A stretch of DNA of 64,000 nt from CAYNUJ01 sp964573255 (lineage in GTDB: Bacteria; Bacteroidota; Ignavibacteria; Ignavibacteriales; Melioribacteraceae), in the NCBI GenBank assembly GCA_964573255.1, contig CAZNJB010000002.1, positions 62,001 to 126,000 on the forward strand. The letters are read 5' to 3'. Each line of letters begins with the position of its first letter. The first letter of the stretch is position 1. The notes beneath the pieces are model-generated. The model saw only the letters and a list, made by a program, of their open reading frames with translations, was not told the DNA's origin and ran no database searches. The position numbers and the translations under genes are program-made. Below are positions 26,601 through 34,307 of this stretch, piece by piece.

Positions 26601-29600
26601 ACAGTAGAGGATGGAGTAGTATTTGAGTTTCATTATAGATATAATAATTCATCACATATAACTATAGGAACAAGCAGTACAGGTACGGCAGAAGATCGTG
26701 CTGGGCATTTGGCAGGCAATAACTTAACATTTAAGTATGAAGGGACAGGACAACGTAGTTTGTCCATTCGGCATCCAAGTTCAACTTTGCAGATAGATAG
26801 TTCCTATTTTAAAAATGTTATGGTTAATTTAAGTAGTTCAACAAATAACACAAATTCATTTATACACAATTCAAGTTTTGATTTTAATGATCAAATTGCA
26901 ATAAATAATAGTAGCAATTCAGTTTTCAATGCAGAAAATAACTATTGGGGAGATCCAAGTGGACCTTATAATCCAAACTCAAATCCAAGCGGTCAAGGTG
27001 CGGAGGTAAGTGATAATGTTGATTTTATTCCTTGGTTAACAGTTATTGGAGCGCCTAATGTACATATTGAGAAACCGCAAAACGGAGACGTGGTATATGA
27101 TGATTTATTGGTACTGAGCGGAACTGCGAATGGAATGAGAGAAATAGATTCTGTGTTGGTTAAGTTAAATAATAACAACTGGGAACTTGCGGATGGGTTT
27201 TATAGTTGGCACAAATATTTTACAATTGAACCAGGAGTGAATAAATGTTATGCAATGGCAAAAGATATTGATGGAAATGGTTCGGAAATTGATTCTGTTG
27301 AAATATATTATTCACCTAAAATTCAATTGAGTTCTCCAATGAATGGCGCAAGTTCGTTAATTTTGCCTTCTACATTAATTTGGGAGAAAATAGCTACCAA
27401 TAGTGTTTATAATATTCAGGTTGCATTAGATTCGAGCTTTAACAACTTAGTAATAAATAATACCATTTCAAACGATACAAGTTTTACATTTTCAAACGGA
27501 CAATTAAACACAAGATATTATTGGAGAGTAAAATTATATTCCACCGAGTATTCGACAACTTGGAGTGATACTTGGATGTTTACTACTATTGGTTTTCCTT
27601 CTGTTGTAAACGCTGTTTATCCAGAAGAAAATGCTACGGAAATACCTTTAAGTGTTATGTTCAAATGGACGAAGTCTAATGATGATTATCAAGGTTCAAG
27701 AAATAGCGTAAAATATAAAGGGAATGTAGAGGATAACACTAAAATATTTGGTCCTAAATCAATAACTAATTATTGGTTTGAATTAACAAGTGATACTAAC
27801 AGTACATCTTTTATTGTTGATTCTACACTCGCAGATACAACTAAACTTGTAACAGGCTTGAATAACCAGAGAGTGTATTGGTGGAGAATTAGAGCAAAAA
27901 ACGAAGTAGAATGGGGTGGATATAGTGATTGGTTTAAGTTTTCAACAATGGGTATTCCAATAAGTAATTTGCATGGAGTTGTAGTAAATGAGAATAGTAT
28001 TAAAATAACTTGGGATACAGTCAGAACGGATATTATAAATGGATACAAAATATTTAGAGGCCGCTATGGTGAAGAGATGGAGCAAGTCGCTTATCTGACG
28101 CCTCCTGATACTTTTTATATGGATGATAACCTAGAGATTAATCAATTGTATTATTACTCATTAAAAGCAGTGGATGATTATAATAGCGAAAGCGATTATT
28201 CGGATACTCTATATATTGCGCCAACATATCTTGGAAATAACTTAGTTTTATATTACTCATTTAATAATGTGGTAACAGATGCAAGTGGAAATGGAATTAT
28301 TGGAAATCCGTATAATATTAGTTTTACCAATGATAGATTTAGCCGTGACGAAAGTGCATTAGAATTTGATGGTAATAGCACATATATAGATTTAGGTATT
28401 AAACCGGAACTTGCCTTAGATACTATTTCAATTGTTTGTTGGTTTAATACTCAAAATAGTAGCAAAGAAATGAGTATTTATCGTTGGCGCTGGGAAGGAA
28501 TTCAATTGGGGGTTAAATATGGAAAAGTATTTGGATTTATCTATGATCAAAATAGTCAAAAATATACTGTTTATTCTAATGAATCCGAATATAGTGATGG
28601 AAATTGGCATTTTGCCGTTTTTACATATTGTGATAAAGTATTAAAATTATATGTTGATAATGAATTGGTTGGACAAACCCAATCAAATGGTGATATTAAA
28701 TATTCTATGAATAATAGCGCAGCAGCAATTGGTAGAGATGGAAATTATAGCGGTAATTATTTTTCTGGGGTAATAGACGAATTTAGAATATATAAATCTG
28801 AGTTATCTACATCTGAAATTGATTCACTTTACAGTACTAAACCCTATGTTTTGTATCCTCCTTCTCATTTATTCGCAAAGCCGGGTGATTCTAAAGTAAC
28901 ATTAATGTGGACGTTTTCTGATTCGTGGTTCATTAGTGGATACAAAATTTATTATTCTACAGATACAACAAATGGATTTAATTTATTAGATGTTGTGTCC
29001 AGTAATGATACTACATTTATTCACGAAGGATTAGAAAATGGTACTGAGTATTATTATAAAATATCTTCTGTAGATGTTATAGGTGACGAAAGCACATTTT
29101 CAGAAATTGTGAGTGCAATGCCATTAAAACGCCCCGAAAATATAACATTATTGTATCCACAAAACAGTGAACTAAATACACCAACTTCTTTAACATTTAT
29201 TTGGTCAAAAGGGAAAGAACTAAAATATGTACGATTAATTCGCGAAGAAAATTACATAAAAAAAGAAAAATTTTCCTCAATTAATGGCTCGAATATAGAA
29301 AATAGTAAGAATATTTCATTTTATTGGTTTGAGCTAACTACCGATACGTTAGCAGCTGCAATGATAGTTGATAGCACGTTGAGCGACACAACAAAACACG
29401 TTAGTGGATTAAAGAACTTAACCGACTATTGGTGGCGAGTAAGAGCAAAGAACGAGGTCGGTTGGGGAAGTTACACTTCTTGGAGTAAATTTACCACTAT
29501 AATAGATACGCCAGCAGTTGTTACGTTAGTTTCGCCTACGAATGAAAGTAGAGGATTGTTAGAACCAATTGCATTAATATGGAATAGTGAAAGCTTAGCT

Positions 29601-31325
29601 GAAACGTATAGTTTGCAAGTAGCAATGAATGAAGACTTTACTTCAATGATTGTTGATACAAGTGGACTTACTGACACTACATTTGTTTTTGATAATCTAA
29701 ATGATTTGACGCAATATTATTGGCGCGTAAAAGCTGTAAACATTAGCGGGGAAAGCGAATGGTCGGAAGTATGGAATTTTAAAACGCTTGGTGAGCCAAC
29801 TGTTGTAACGCAATTATATCCAGAAGAAAATGAAGTAAATATTCCAATAGAATTTACGTTTAGCTGGACAAAGGCACAAGATCAAATGAAGCCAATTATT
29901 ATTGGTGGAAATAAGTTACTAAAAGGCAAAGTCGGCAAAGAAACGATAAATGGCTCAAAGACAATAAGTAATTATTGGTTTGAGCTGACTTCTGATACTT
30001 CCTCAACTGCAATGATTATTGATAGTACATTAACAGATACGACAAAACAAGTAAGCGAGTTAAGTAATTTAACAGATTATTGGTGGCGAGTAAGAGCGAA
30101 GAACGAAGTAGGTTGGGGAAGTTACACCGTGTGGAGTAAATTTACGACGATAATTGACACTCCGTCGGTAGTAACATTAGTTTTGCCGTCAAATGAAAGT
30201 AGGGGCTTGTTAATGCCAATTGAATTGAGATGGAACGTTGAAAGTCTAGCCGAGGCGTACAATTTGCAAGTAGCGACAGACGAAGGCTTTTCGTCGATGG
30301 TAGTGGATACGAGTGGACTTGCTGATACTTCGTTTGTATTAAATAATCTGAATGATTTAACGCAATATTACTGGCGAGTAAAAGCTGTTAATGTAGGCGG
30401 CGAAAGCGTTTGGTCGGAAGTATGGAATTTTAAGACGCTTGGCAAGCCCACAGTTGTTCAACTTTTTATCCCTGTAAATAACGAACTAAATGTTCCGACA
30501 TCGTTAACATTTGTTTGGTCAAAAGCTTCCGACCAAACAAAACAGGTTTCTAATTACTGGTTTGAATTAACTAAAGATATTAACTCTGGTAATTATGTTG
30601 TTCAAGATACAGCAGTAGTTGATACTTTGTTTTATGTTGAAAATCTTGACAATTTAACTCAGTATTATTGGAGAGTTAAAGCTAAAAATGAAATTGGTTG
30701 GGGTGAATTTTCCGATTGGTTTACTTGTACTACTATTACACCACTTCCAGATATAGTAAACTTAATTTCACCTGTCGATTCATTATTATATGACACAACA
30801 ATGACGGAAACGGAGTTTGCTTGGAATCAAGCTGAATATGCGAATTATTACCAACTTGAATTAAGTTACAATTCAGAATTTAGTGATATAGTATTTTCAG
30901 CCGATAGCTTAATAGATACCACCACTACGTATGATGAAACATTGTTGAATAGCTTTTATTGGCGTGTAAGGGCTGTTAATATTGCTGGTGATGGTGAGTG
31001 GAATAGCGCATTTGTAAGATTGCTCATTACTGGTATTGACGAAGATGAAAACGGTATTCCAACTGAATATGTTCTGAAACAAAACTATCCAAACCCATTT
31101 AATCCGACAACTGTAATAAAATACTCATTGCCGAAAATGAGTAAAGTAACGTTAAAGATATACAGTGTTTTGGGCAAGGAAGTATCGACGTTGGTAAATA
31201 AAGAGCAGAGCGCGGGTAATTACCGTATAGAATTTAACGCAAATAATTTAAGTAGTGGTGTTTATTACTATCGTTTGCAAGCGGGCGATTTTGTTTCGGT
31301 TATGAAGATGATATTATTGAAATAG
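23694..31325 (+). CDS. Giant modular surface protein with T9SS sorting domain
   Basis: A 2543-residue secreted protein, the only intact large gene in the island. In order: signal peptide (1-18, cut after YFAQ); an N-terminal MAM/jelly-roll-like domain (about 20-265); four Kre9/KNH-type modules starting near 269, 371, 466 and 564; a right-handed beta-helix region (about 660-1110) closed by NYWGDPSGPYNPNSNPSG; an Ig-like module (about 1120-1210); several fibronectin III modules; a LamG-like lectin domain (about 1515-1720); seven or so more FnIII modules, two of them recently duplicated; and a C-terminal sorting domain from QNYPNPFNPTT (near 2462). Such architecture suits adhesion or binding of extracellular carbohydrate. 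No catalytic domain is recognisable with confidence. The start is set by GGAG at 23683. Confidence 0.85.
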   Translation: MQRIILLLLLLSTIYFAQNRIVLFEEDFRYASSNSDNPIVYADSLIRDGWTIVTDNNKNVWGLIFPNSIRNCEGHNYYITEIPYGLPITYSKWVTPYVDTTVEYDKNGVLYCSAWKKEFNSQNGQYYYVYNLNEGKEFECNSNIYFPEYQNNQNTSIETPMIDISGYQNIILEFDLKIPEIDQKTQDFDEKLWADYLVVNLYSGGVKTQLLKTDEESDWRHIKINFDDIEGIYNNGLIYIEFFFHSDYYSVYEGIYIDNIKVSGIGGNINVSYPNGGELFYSNKSFNVNWSFPHGDNVKIELMRKNGQYHEYYTLVENTENDGYEVVQVPDEIINFGKIFKIKVSSINNSSIYDESNSYFTILNADEPNISITSPNSNSVWGLGETYYIRWETNISDHNFNIELYKGGSFYQDIATVSSNTSSYEWTIPDYLPEATNYKIKITDASNSNDFDESASFTIKLLKTITINSPSCDAQWRIGEQKEIIWTSDNIEDGNNVKIEIDNNGYRRTIASSTPNDGSYMWDIGADFSLTPSNENKIIITLVGDPRAKGESCNFTLLEPYSIQVTSPNGGRIFENATYNITWESNIIGGHYDIYLFRYNTSVQVITQNFYTYDNYYEWTVPTSITSGNGYTIKVVSHDNPDINDYSSSFEIYGPGISGIITRNTTLNSNNYLTGNVFIYPGVVLKISENVNLDLKGYDITVNANNSGDNGMFKAVKATIISSGDYESEIKTDDYTAIISLENSTLDHCNIKTYGRSLFNDVTFKNVNYPIYFYSVYTLPNLENISFGENVTHPGIKISGNITTDLTLKNYGIPYYGGFTIKSNAHVILESGMTFYFDNNNITVGYSSQNQGILSANNVRFVSVNNSLKTMLIYYGSATFNQCTFDKIDIVSDNGSNFTLENNTFKNIEYPIEIGDYPVTSPVISGNVFEESVEHKGIKLTGYIKEDCTIKNYGYPYYPWFYVDDNATITVEDGVVFEFHYRYNNSSHITIGTSSTGTAEDRAGHLAGNNLTFKYEGTGQRSLSIRHPSSTLQIDSSYFKNVMVNLSSSTNNTNSFIHNSSFDFNDQIAINNSSNSVFNAENNYWGDPSGPYNPNSNPSGQGAEVSDNVDFIPWLTVIGAPNVHIEKPQNGDVVYDDLLVLSGTANGMREIDSVLVKLNNNNWELADGFYSWHKYFTIEPGVNKCYAMAKDIDGNGSEIDSVEIYYSPKIQLSSPMNGASSLILPSTLIWEKIATNSVYNIQVALDSSFNNLVINNTISNDTSFTFSNGQLNTRYYWRVKLYSTEYSTTWSDTWMFTTIGFPSVVNAVYPEENATEIPLSVMFKWTKSNDDYQGSRNSVKYKGNVEDNTKIFGPKSITNYWFELTSDTNSTSFIVDSTLADTTKLVTGLNNQRVYWWRIRAKNEVEWGGYSDWFKFSTMGIPISNLHGVVVNENSIKITWDTVRTDIINGYKIFRGRYGEEMEQVAYLTPPDTFYMDDNLEINQLYYYSLKAVDDYNSESDYSDTLYIAPTYLGNNLVLYYSFNNVVTDASGNGIIGNPYNISFTNDRFSRDESALEFDGNSTYIDLGIKPELALDTISIVCWFNTQNSSKEMSIYRWRWEGIQLGVKYGKVFGFIYDQNSQKYTVYSNESEYSDGNWHFAVFTYCDKVLKLYVDNELVGQTQSNGDIKYSMNNSAAAIGRDGNYSGNYFSGVIDEFRIYKSELSTSEIDSLYSTKPYVLYPPSHLFAKPGDSKVTLMWTFSDSWFISGYKIYYSTDTTNGFNLLDVVSSNDTTFIHEGLENGTEYYYKISSVDVIGDESTFSEIVSAMPLKRPENITLLYPQNSELNTPTSLTFIWSKGKELKYVRLIREENYIKKEKFSSINGSNIENSKNISFYWFELTTDTLAAAMIVDSTLSDTTKHVSGLKNLTDYWWRVRAKNEVGWGSYTSWSKFTTIIDTPAVVTLVSPTNESRGLLEPIALIWNSESLAETYSLQVAMNEDFTSMIVDTSGLTDTTFVFDNLNDLTQYYWRVKAVNISGESEWSEVWNFKTLGEPTVVTQLYPEENEVNIPIEFTFSWTKAQDQMKPIIIGGNKLLKGKVGKETINGSKTISNYWFELTSDTSSTAMIIDSTLTDTTKQVSELSNLTDYWWRVRAKNEVGWGSYTVWSKFTTIIDTPSVVTLVLPSNESRGLLMPIELRWNVESLAEAYNLQVATDEGFSSMVVDTSGLADTSFVLNNLNDLTQYYWRVKAVNVGGESVWSEVWNFKTLGKPTVVQLFIPVNNELNVPTSLTFVWSKASDQTKQVSNYWFELTKDINSGNYVVQDTAVVDTLFYVENLDNLTQYYWRVKAKNEIGWGEFSDWFTCTTITPLPDIVNLISPVDSLLYDTTMTETEFAWNQAEYANYYQLELSYNSEFSDIVFSADSLIDTTTTYDETLLNSFYWRVRAVNIAGDGEWNSAFVRLLITGIDEDENGIPTEYVLKQNYPNPFNPTTVIKYSLPKMSKVTLKIYSVLGKEVSTLVNKEQSAGNYRIEFNANNLSSGVYYYRLQAGDFVSVMKMILLK
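29325..30451 (+). repeat. 651-bp tandem duplication inside the giant gene
   Basis: The segment from 29325 recurs in register at 29976, a period of 651 bp (217 codons), i.e. a pair of FnIII modules. Long stretches such as YWWRVRAKNEVGWGSYT and WNFKTLG are shared. The copies still match closely in DNA, pointing to recent duplication. Confidence 0.7.
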
Positions 31326-31363
31326 TAATCTAATATATTTAGACGGGAGTATTTTTCAAAAGG

Positions 31364-31385
31364 CGCGATTAAAGTTCGCGTCTTT
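31364..31385 (+). terminator. Weak terminator after the giant gene
   Basis: CGCGA (31364-31368) can pair with TCGCG (31376-31380), followed by a T-rich stretch. The stem is short. Confidence 0.35.
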
Positions 31386-32097
31386 GTTTTTATTTCCATA
31401 AGAACCTATCCTCTGTCCGCAAATGCTTTACATAATTAATTGGTCGCGGGAGTTTAAAATTTTCAGTATTTGTAAATTATTCCTAAACAAATATCAAACA
31501 TAATAAACCATATTAAAGTTAACTTCTATGTGAGGAGAAGCCCATAGGTATCTGCAAATAATTCACACAGGTGAATAATTTCAATCTGTTGTGAGCCCAC
31601 ATCCCTTTTCGTGTAGAGTTTTTTTGTTTTAAAACAATTTTTCAATCATATAATTAATTTATTTTGTTCATTAACAAAATAAAGGATTAATATGTTATGT
31701 TACGCAAACTTAAAACATTGCAGTGCATTACCTATGAAGCACTCGGTGATTACCGTCCTAAGTTTTTAGAACTTGCTTAGAGTAAGTAAGGTTGTTTTTG
31801 AGTCAGTATTTTTTGAAGACGAAGACTGTAGCGTAGAAGAGGAGGTACTTAAAGGCGAGTATTCGTTTGCTTACTTGCGAGAAGACAAACTAAAATGCAT
31901 TACAGCTTATGACAACAACGGCAAAAAGATTAATGACTTGCTCAATAAGCTACATCTTGAAATTAAAAGCTCCAACATATTTAGAAGCCGGCAAATATAT
32001 CAGCAGAGTATTCCGTCTGGTAAAATACAGCGGGTGAATTGAACCCCATTTAGTAGACAGAAAAAAAATAGTATATTAATAAAAAAAGGAGAAAAAA

Positions 32098-32391
32098 ATG
32101 TCTACTAAAAGGAAAAGAAAAAGCTATAGCAAAGAATTCAAGGAAACAGCAGTATCGCTAGTATTGTCGGGACATAAATCCCAGAGGAAAATCGCTCAAG
32201 AATTAGGAATAAATGTCAACACACTCCAAAAATGGAAGAAAGATTATCTGGATTCACAAGATCCTGAAAAAGTAAGAAAAAAAGAGGAAGAAGCCGAAAT
32301 AAAGCGATTAAAGAAAGAGCTTTATGAGGCAAAACTGGAAAATGAGATTTTAAAAAAAGCGGTAGCGTATTTTTCTCAGGACCAGTTATGA
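32098..32391 (+). CDS. IS3-family transposase OrfA (HTH protein)
   Basis: A 97-residue DNA-binding subunit. The N-terminal helix-turn-helix reads SYSKEFKETAVSLVLSGHKS...ELGINVNTLQKWKKDYLD, followed by a leucine-zipper-like coiled coil (EIKRLKKELYEAKLENEILK, about 67-86). It ends 4 nt into orfB (ATGA overlap). The sequence TTAAAAAAAGC (32350-32360) just before the end is a -1 slippery site: orfB's frame is open back through it, so an OrfAB fusion transposase should be made by frameshifting. OrfA alone usually represses or modulates transposition. Confidence 0.93.
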   Translation: MSTKRKRKSYSKEFKETAVSLVLSGHKSQRKIAQELGINVNTLQKWKKDYLDSQDPEKVRKKEEEAEIKRLKKELYEAKLENEILKKAVAYFSQDQL

Positions 32392-33263
32392 AATATAAGT
32401 TCATAGAAAGCAATAGAGAACTATACGGAGTAAACCTCTTATGTCGCGTCATGAAAGTAAGCCGCTCAGGATATCATAAGTGGATAAATCAAAAGATCAG
32501 TAGAAGAGCCTTGGAGAATATAAGATTGGGATTTCGGATTAGAGAAATATTCAAAGAAAATCGTGAAGTCTATGGATATCGCAGAATACGAATAGAACTG
32601 CTTAAAAAAGGTATTGCTTGTAACCATAAGCGAGTAAGAAGGCTTATGAAGGAAAACGGTCTAAAAGTCCGTCAGAAACGCAAATACAAGGTTTCTACGA
32701 CAGATTCGAAGGGAAATACTAGAATATTTCTAAATTGGCTGAAAACGCAAAAAGCAGAACTTCCCGGAGAGATATTGGTTTCTGATATCACTTATATTCC
32801 TACAACCGAAGGATGGCTATATTTGGCAGCTGTAATGGACTTATTTACCCGAGAAATTCTTGGTTATGCAGTTGACGATTATATGGGAACAAAATTAGTT
32901 TTACGAGCGCTAAATGAGGCTTTTAAGAAAGTTGCTCCTCAAAGAGTAAAACTGTTTCATTCCGATAGAGGTAAACAATACAGCAGTGATGAAGTAATTA
33001 AAACTTTATCAAATTTCGGGATTAAACAATCGATGAGTAGAAAAGGAAACTGTTATGATAATGCCGCAATGGAATCATTTTTCCATACGCTTAAGACGGA
33101 ATGGTTATATCCTCTTAACAAATCGACTAAAGAAAAAACAAAAATTAGAATATTTGATTACATAGAGATTTTCTATAACAAAAATAGGATTCATTCGGCT
33201 TTGGAATATCTTTCACCGGAAGAGTTTAGAGAAAAGTTTGAATTGTATGGAAATGTGTATTAA
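32388..33263 (+). CDS. IS3-family transposase OrfB (DDE catalytic subunit)
   Basis: A 291-residue catalytic part. The HTH_21-like segment (YGYRRIRIELLKKGIACNHK, about 64-83) precedes the rve integrase core: first Asp in LVSDITYIPT (about 131), second in KLFHSDRGKQYSS (about 192), and the Glu in DNAAMESFFHTLKTE (about 228), giving a D-D-E triad with the usual 35-residue second spacing. It is full length. It is expressed mainly as the OrfAB fusion through the slippery site in orfA, which is also where the frames overlap. Confidence 0.95.
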   Translation: MKYKFIESNRELYGVNLLCRVMKVSRSGYHKWINQKISRRALENIRLGFRIREIFKENREVYGYRRIRIELLKKGIACNHKRVRRLMKENGLKVRQKRKYKVSTTDSKGNTRIFLNWLKTQKAELPGEILVSDITYIPTTEGWLYLAAVMDLFTREILGYAVDDYMGTKLVLRALNEAFKKVAPQRVKLFHSDRGKQYSSDEVIKTLSNFGIKQSMSRKGNCYDNAAMESFFHTLKTEWLYPLNKSTKEKTKIRIFDYIEIFYNKNRIHSALEYLSPEEFREKFELYGNVY

Positions 33264-33409
33264 TTTTGTATCTACTTTTTGGGGTGCAGATCAGCGGGTT
33301 TTTATCCGGAGTGAATGTTTTTGTAAACGACAATTACGATTTATCCTTTGTTGACGGAATAAGCCTCATATCCGTCGAACTCGCCAAAGTAATTGAACAA
33401 GGCTTATAA

Positions 33410-33770
33410 TCTTTTACCCCACATAGGTGATAATGTAAATTCGCCTGAAGAAGATTTAAGAATTAACTACACTAATTTATGTCCTATTATCAGTGCCACT
33501 ACTACTAATAATGTTAAATATTATGAAGAATCAAATTGAAAACTTTAAAGAACAAATATTTTTCTACTATGATGATATTGATTTTCACTCTGCAGTTTTT
33601 AAATCAATTTTATTTAAATAAGTAATTATGTCTTATGAACAAGGAGAATATATTTATGTTCTAACTAAGTTATTCAATAAAAAACCAATATCTAAGTTTA
33701 ACATATAAAATGATTTATCCGTTCATCCTCCACATTCTCTTGACAATAAATGATATTTAATGTACAAATA
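33410..33770. other. 361-nt decayed sequence, no gene seen
   Basis: Short stretches could code, but stops occur in all frames. It lies between the IS-split gene and the third tRNA-Asp-derived repeat, inside the island. Confidence 0.5.
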
Positions 33771-33874
33771 AACTCGCAAGATGCGAGTCTATTTTGCTGG
33801 GCCGACCCTCCTACATTTCATTTTGGCAGGCACGCGAGACTTCCCGACTAAAAGTCGGGACGACCTCCTGCGTG
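33771..33874 (-). repeat. Third, degenerate copy of tRNA-Asp 3' end plus terminator
   Basis: 33771-33788 repeats the terminator hairpin in the version of the left boundary (AAGATGCGAG). GCTGGGCCGAC then matches the acceptor end with one change, and the rest of the tRNA piece (CGCGAGAC and CGACCTCCTGCGTG) is broken up by inserted bases, including a perfect hairpin TCCCGACT/AGTCGGGA (33842-33860). It suggests a further, older integration at the same site. Confidence 0.6.
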
Positions 33875-34095
33875 AATTAATTTCTCAATGAACTTTCTAC
33901 TCTTTTTCCTTTTTATTTCATATTCTCTTTTCATAGCATCGGATTTGTTAGAGTATTCTTCATAATAAACCAATTCCCAAAGGATGTCGTGTTTAGTAGA
34001 ACGACTATTACCGGAATTGTGTCTTTCTAATCATAAATGTAAATTGTGAGTGCGTCCTGTGCAGAAATTATCTGTTGAATGTGAATGAATTTTGT
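33848..34095 (-). pseudogene. GIY-YIG nuclease remnant
   Basis: On the minus strand, IHSHSTDNFCTGRTHNLHL is followed by a TGA (34033-34031) in place of a sense codon, and then LERHNSGNSRSTKHDILWEL and KSDAMKREYEIKRKKSRKFI, the hallmark second half of UvrC-like GIY-YIG single-domain proteins. The N-terminal GIY strand is missing or unrecognisable. The frame runs into the tRNA-derived repeat and ends in its hairpin at 33848, so the end of this gene and the degenerate att copy overlap. Confidence 0.75.
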
Positions 34096-34112
34096 TAGTA
34101 AACCACTTCAGA

Positions 34113-34202
34113 ATTAAGTTAACTATTTAAAACAAAAAAACTCGCAAGAAGCGAGTTTTTTTTGCGGGGCCGACGAGACTCGAACTCGCGACCTCCTGCG
34201 TG
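34113..34202 (-). repeat. Right boundary: att-like direct repeat within tRNA-Asp and its terminator
   Basis: This is the partner of 20972-21061 (three differences in 90 bases, offset 13141). It covers the tRNA terminator and the tRNA from its 3' end into the anticodon arm. Confidence 0.8.
34133..34162 (-). terminator. Terminator of the tRNA-Asp gene
   Basis: On the minus strand ACTCGC-TTCTT-GCGAGT is followed by a run of T. The hairpin starts 8-9 nt after the tRNA 3' end. Confidence 0.85.
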
Positions 34203-34239
34203 ACAGGCAGGCGTTCTAACCAAACTGAACTACGACCCC
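34165..34239 (-). tRNA. tRNA-Asp (anticodon GTC)
   Basis: The minus strand folds as a complete cloverleaf of 75 nt: acceptor GGGGTCG/CGGCCCC (one G-U pair), D arm around AGTTCAGTTTGGTTAGAA, anticodon stem CCTGC/GCAGG with loop CTGTCAC and anticodon GTC, and T loop GTTCGAGTC. CCA is not encoded after the discriminator G. It is the only intact tRNA here and the integration target of the island, which leaves it functional. pfkA and rnhC lie upstream on the same strand. Confidence 0.95.
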
Positions 34240-34307
34240 GTTGTTGCAAAACCTTAAAAAGAACAAAGCCAAAATTATAATTTTAGCAATTTAAATGCAA
34301 CAAATTT

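Larger units (their letters stand above)
32035..33293 (+). mobile_element. IS3-family insertion sequence, complete, 1259 bp
   Basis: The ends are imperfect inverted repeats beginning TGA (TGAATTGAACCCC on the left, TGATCTGCACCCC read inwards from the right, both followed by an AGTAGA match). A 5-bp target duplication GCGGG flanks it (32030-32034 and 33294-33298). It carries overlapping orfA and orfB with an A7G slippery site. All parts look intact, so it may be active. Confidence 0.92.
31697..33409 (+). pseudogene. Unknown gene with frameshifts, split by the IS3-family element
   Basis: A coding-like sequence starts MLRKLKTLQCITYEALGDYR (31697), changes frame near 31775 into VSKVVFESVFFEDEDCSVEE..., and again near 31965 into KAPTYLEAGKYISRVFRLVK. 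If the IS and one copy of its GCGGG target duplication are removed, that last frame runs on without interruption through YSGFLSGVNVFVNDNYDL to ISVELAKVIEQGL and stops at 33407-33409. So the IS entered this gene. I do not recognise the family; it may be an internalin-like or phage-type protein, but nothing supports either. Confidence 0.55.
20972..34239. mobile_element. Genomic island in tRNA-Asp, bounded by 90-bp direct repeats
   Basis: The 3' part of tRNA-Asp with its terminator occurs at the left (20972-21061) and again, as part of the intact gene, at the right (34113-34202). Between them lie only accessory or broken genes: ArdC-like, HipA, HipB, the giant surface protein, an unknown gene split by an IS, and GIY-YIG. 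Both flanks are ordinary chromosome. This is the arrangement left by tRNA-targeted integration. No integrase or conjugation gene remains, so the island should be immobile unless helped in trans. Confidence 0.7.

Noticed and set aside
29325..30451. CRISPR-like array
   Set aside because: The repeats are long coding FnIII units in one open frame, without short identical repeats and unique spacers. No cas genes are present.
20972..34239. Complete prophage or ICE
   Set aside because: No integrase, capsid, tail, relaxase or type IV secretion gene is recognisable; only relics remain.
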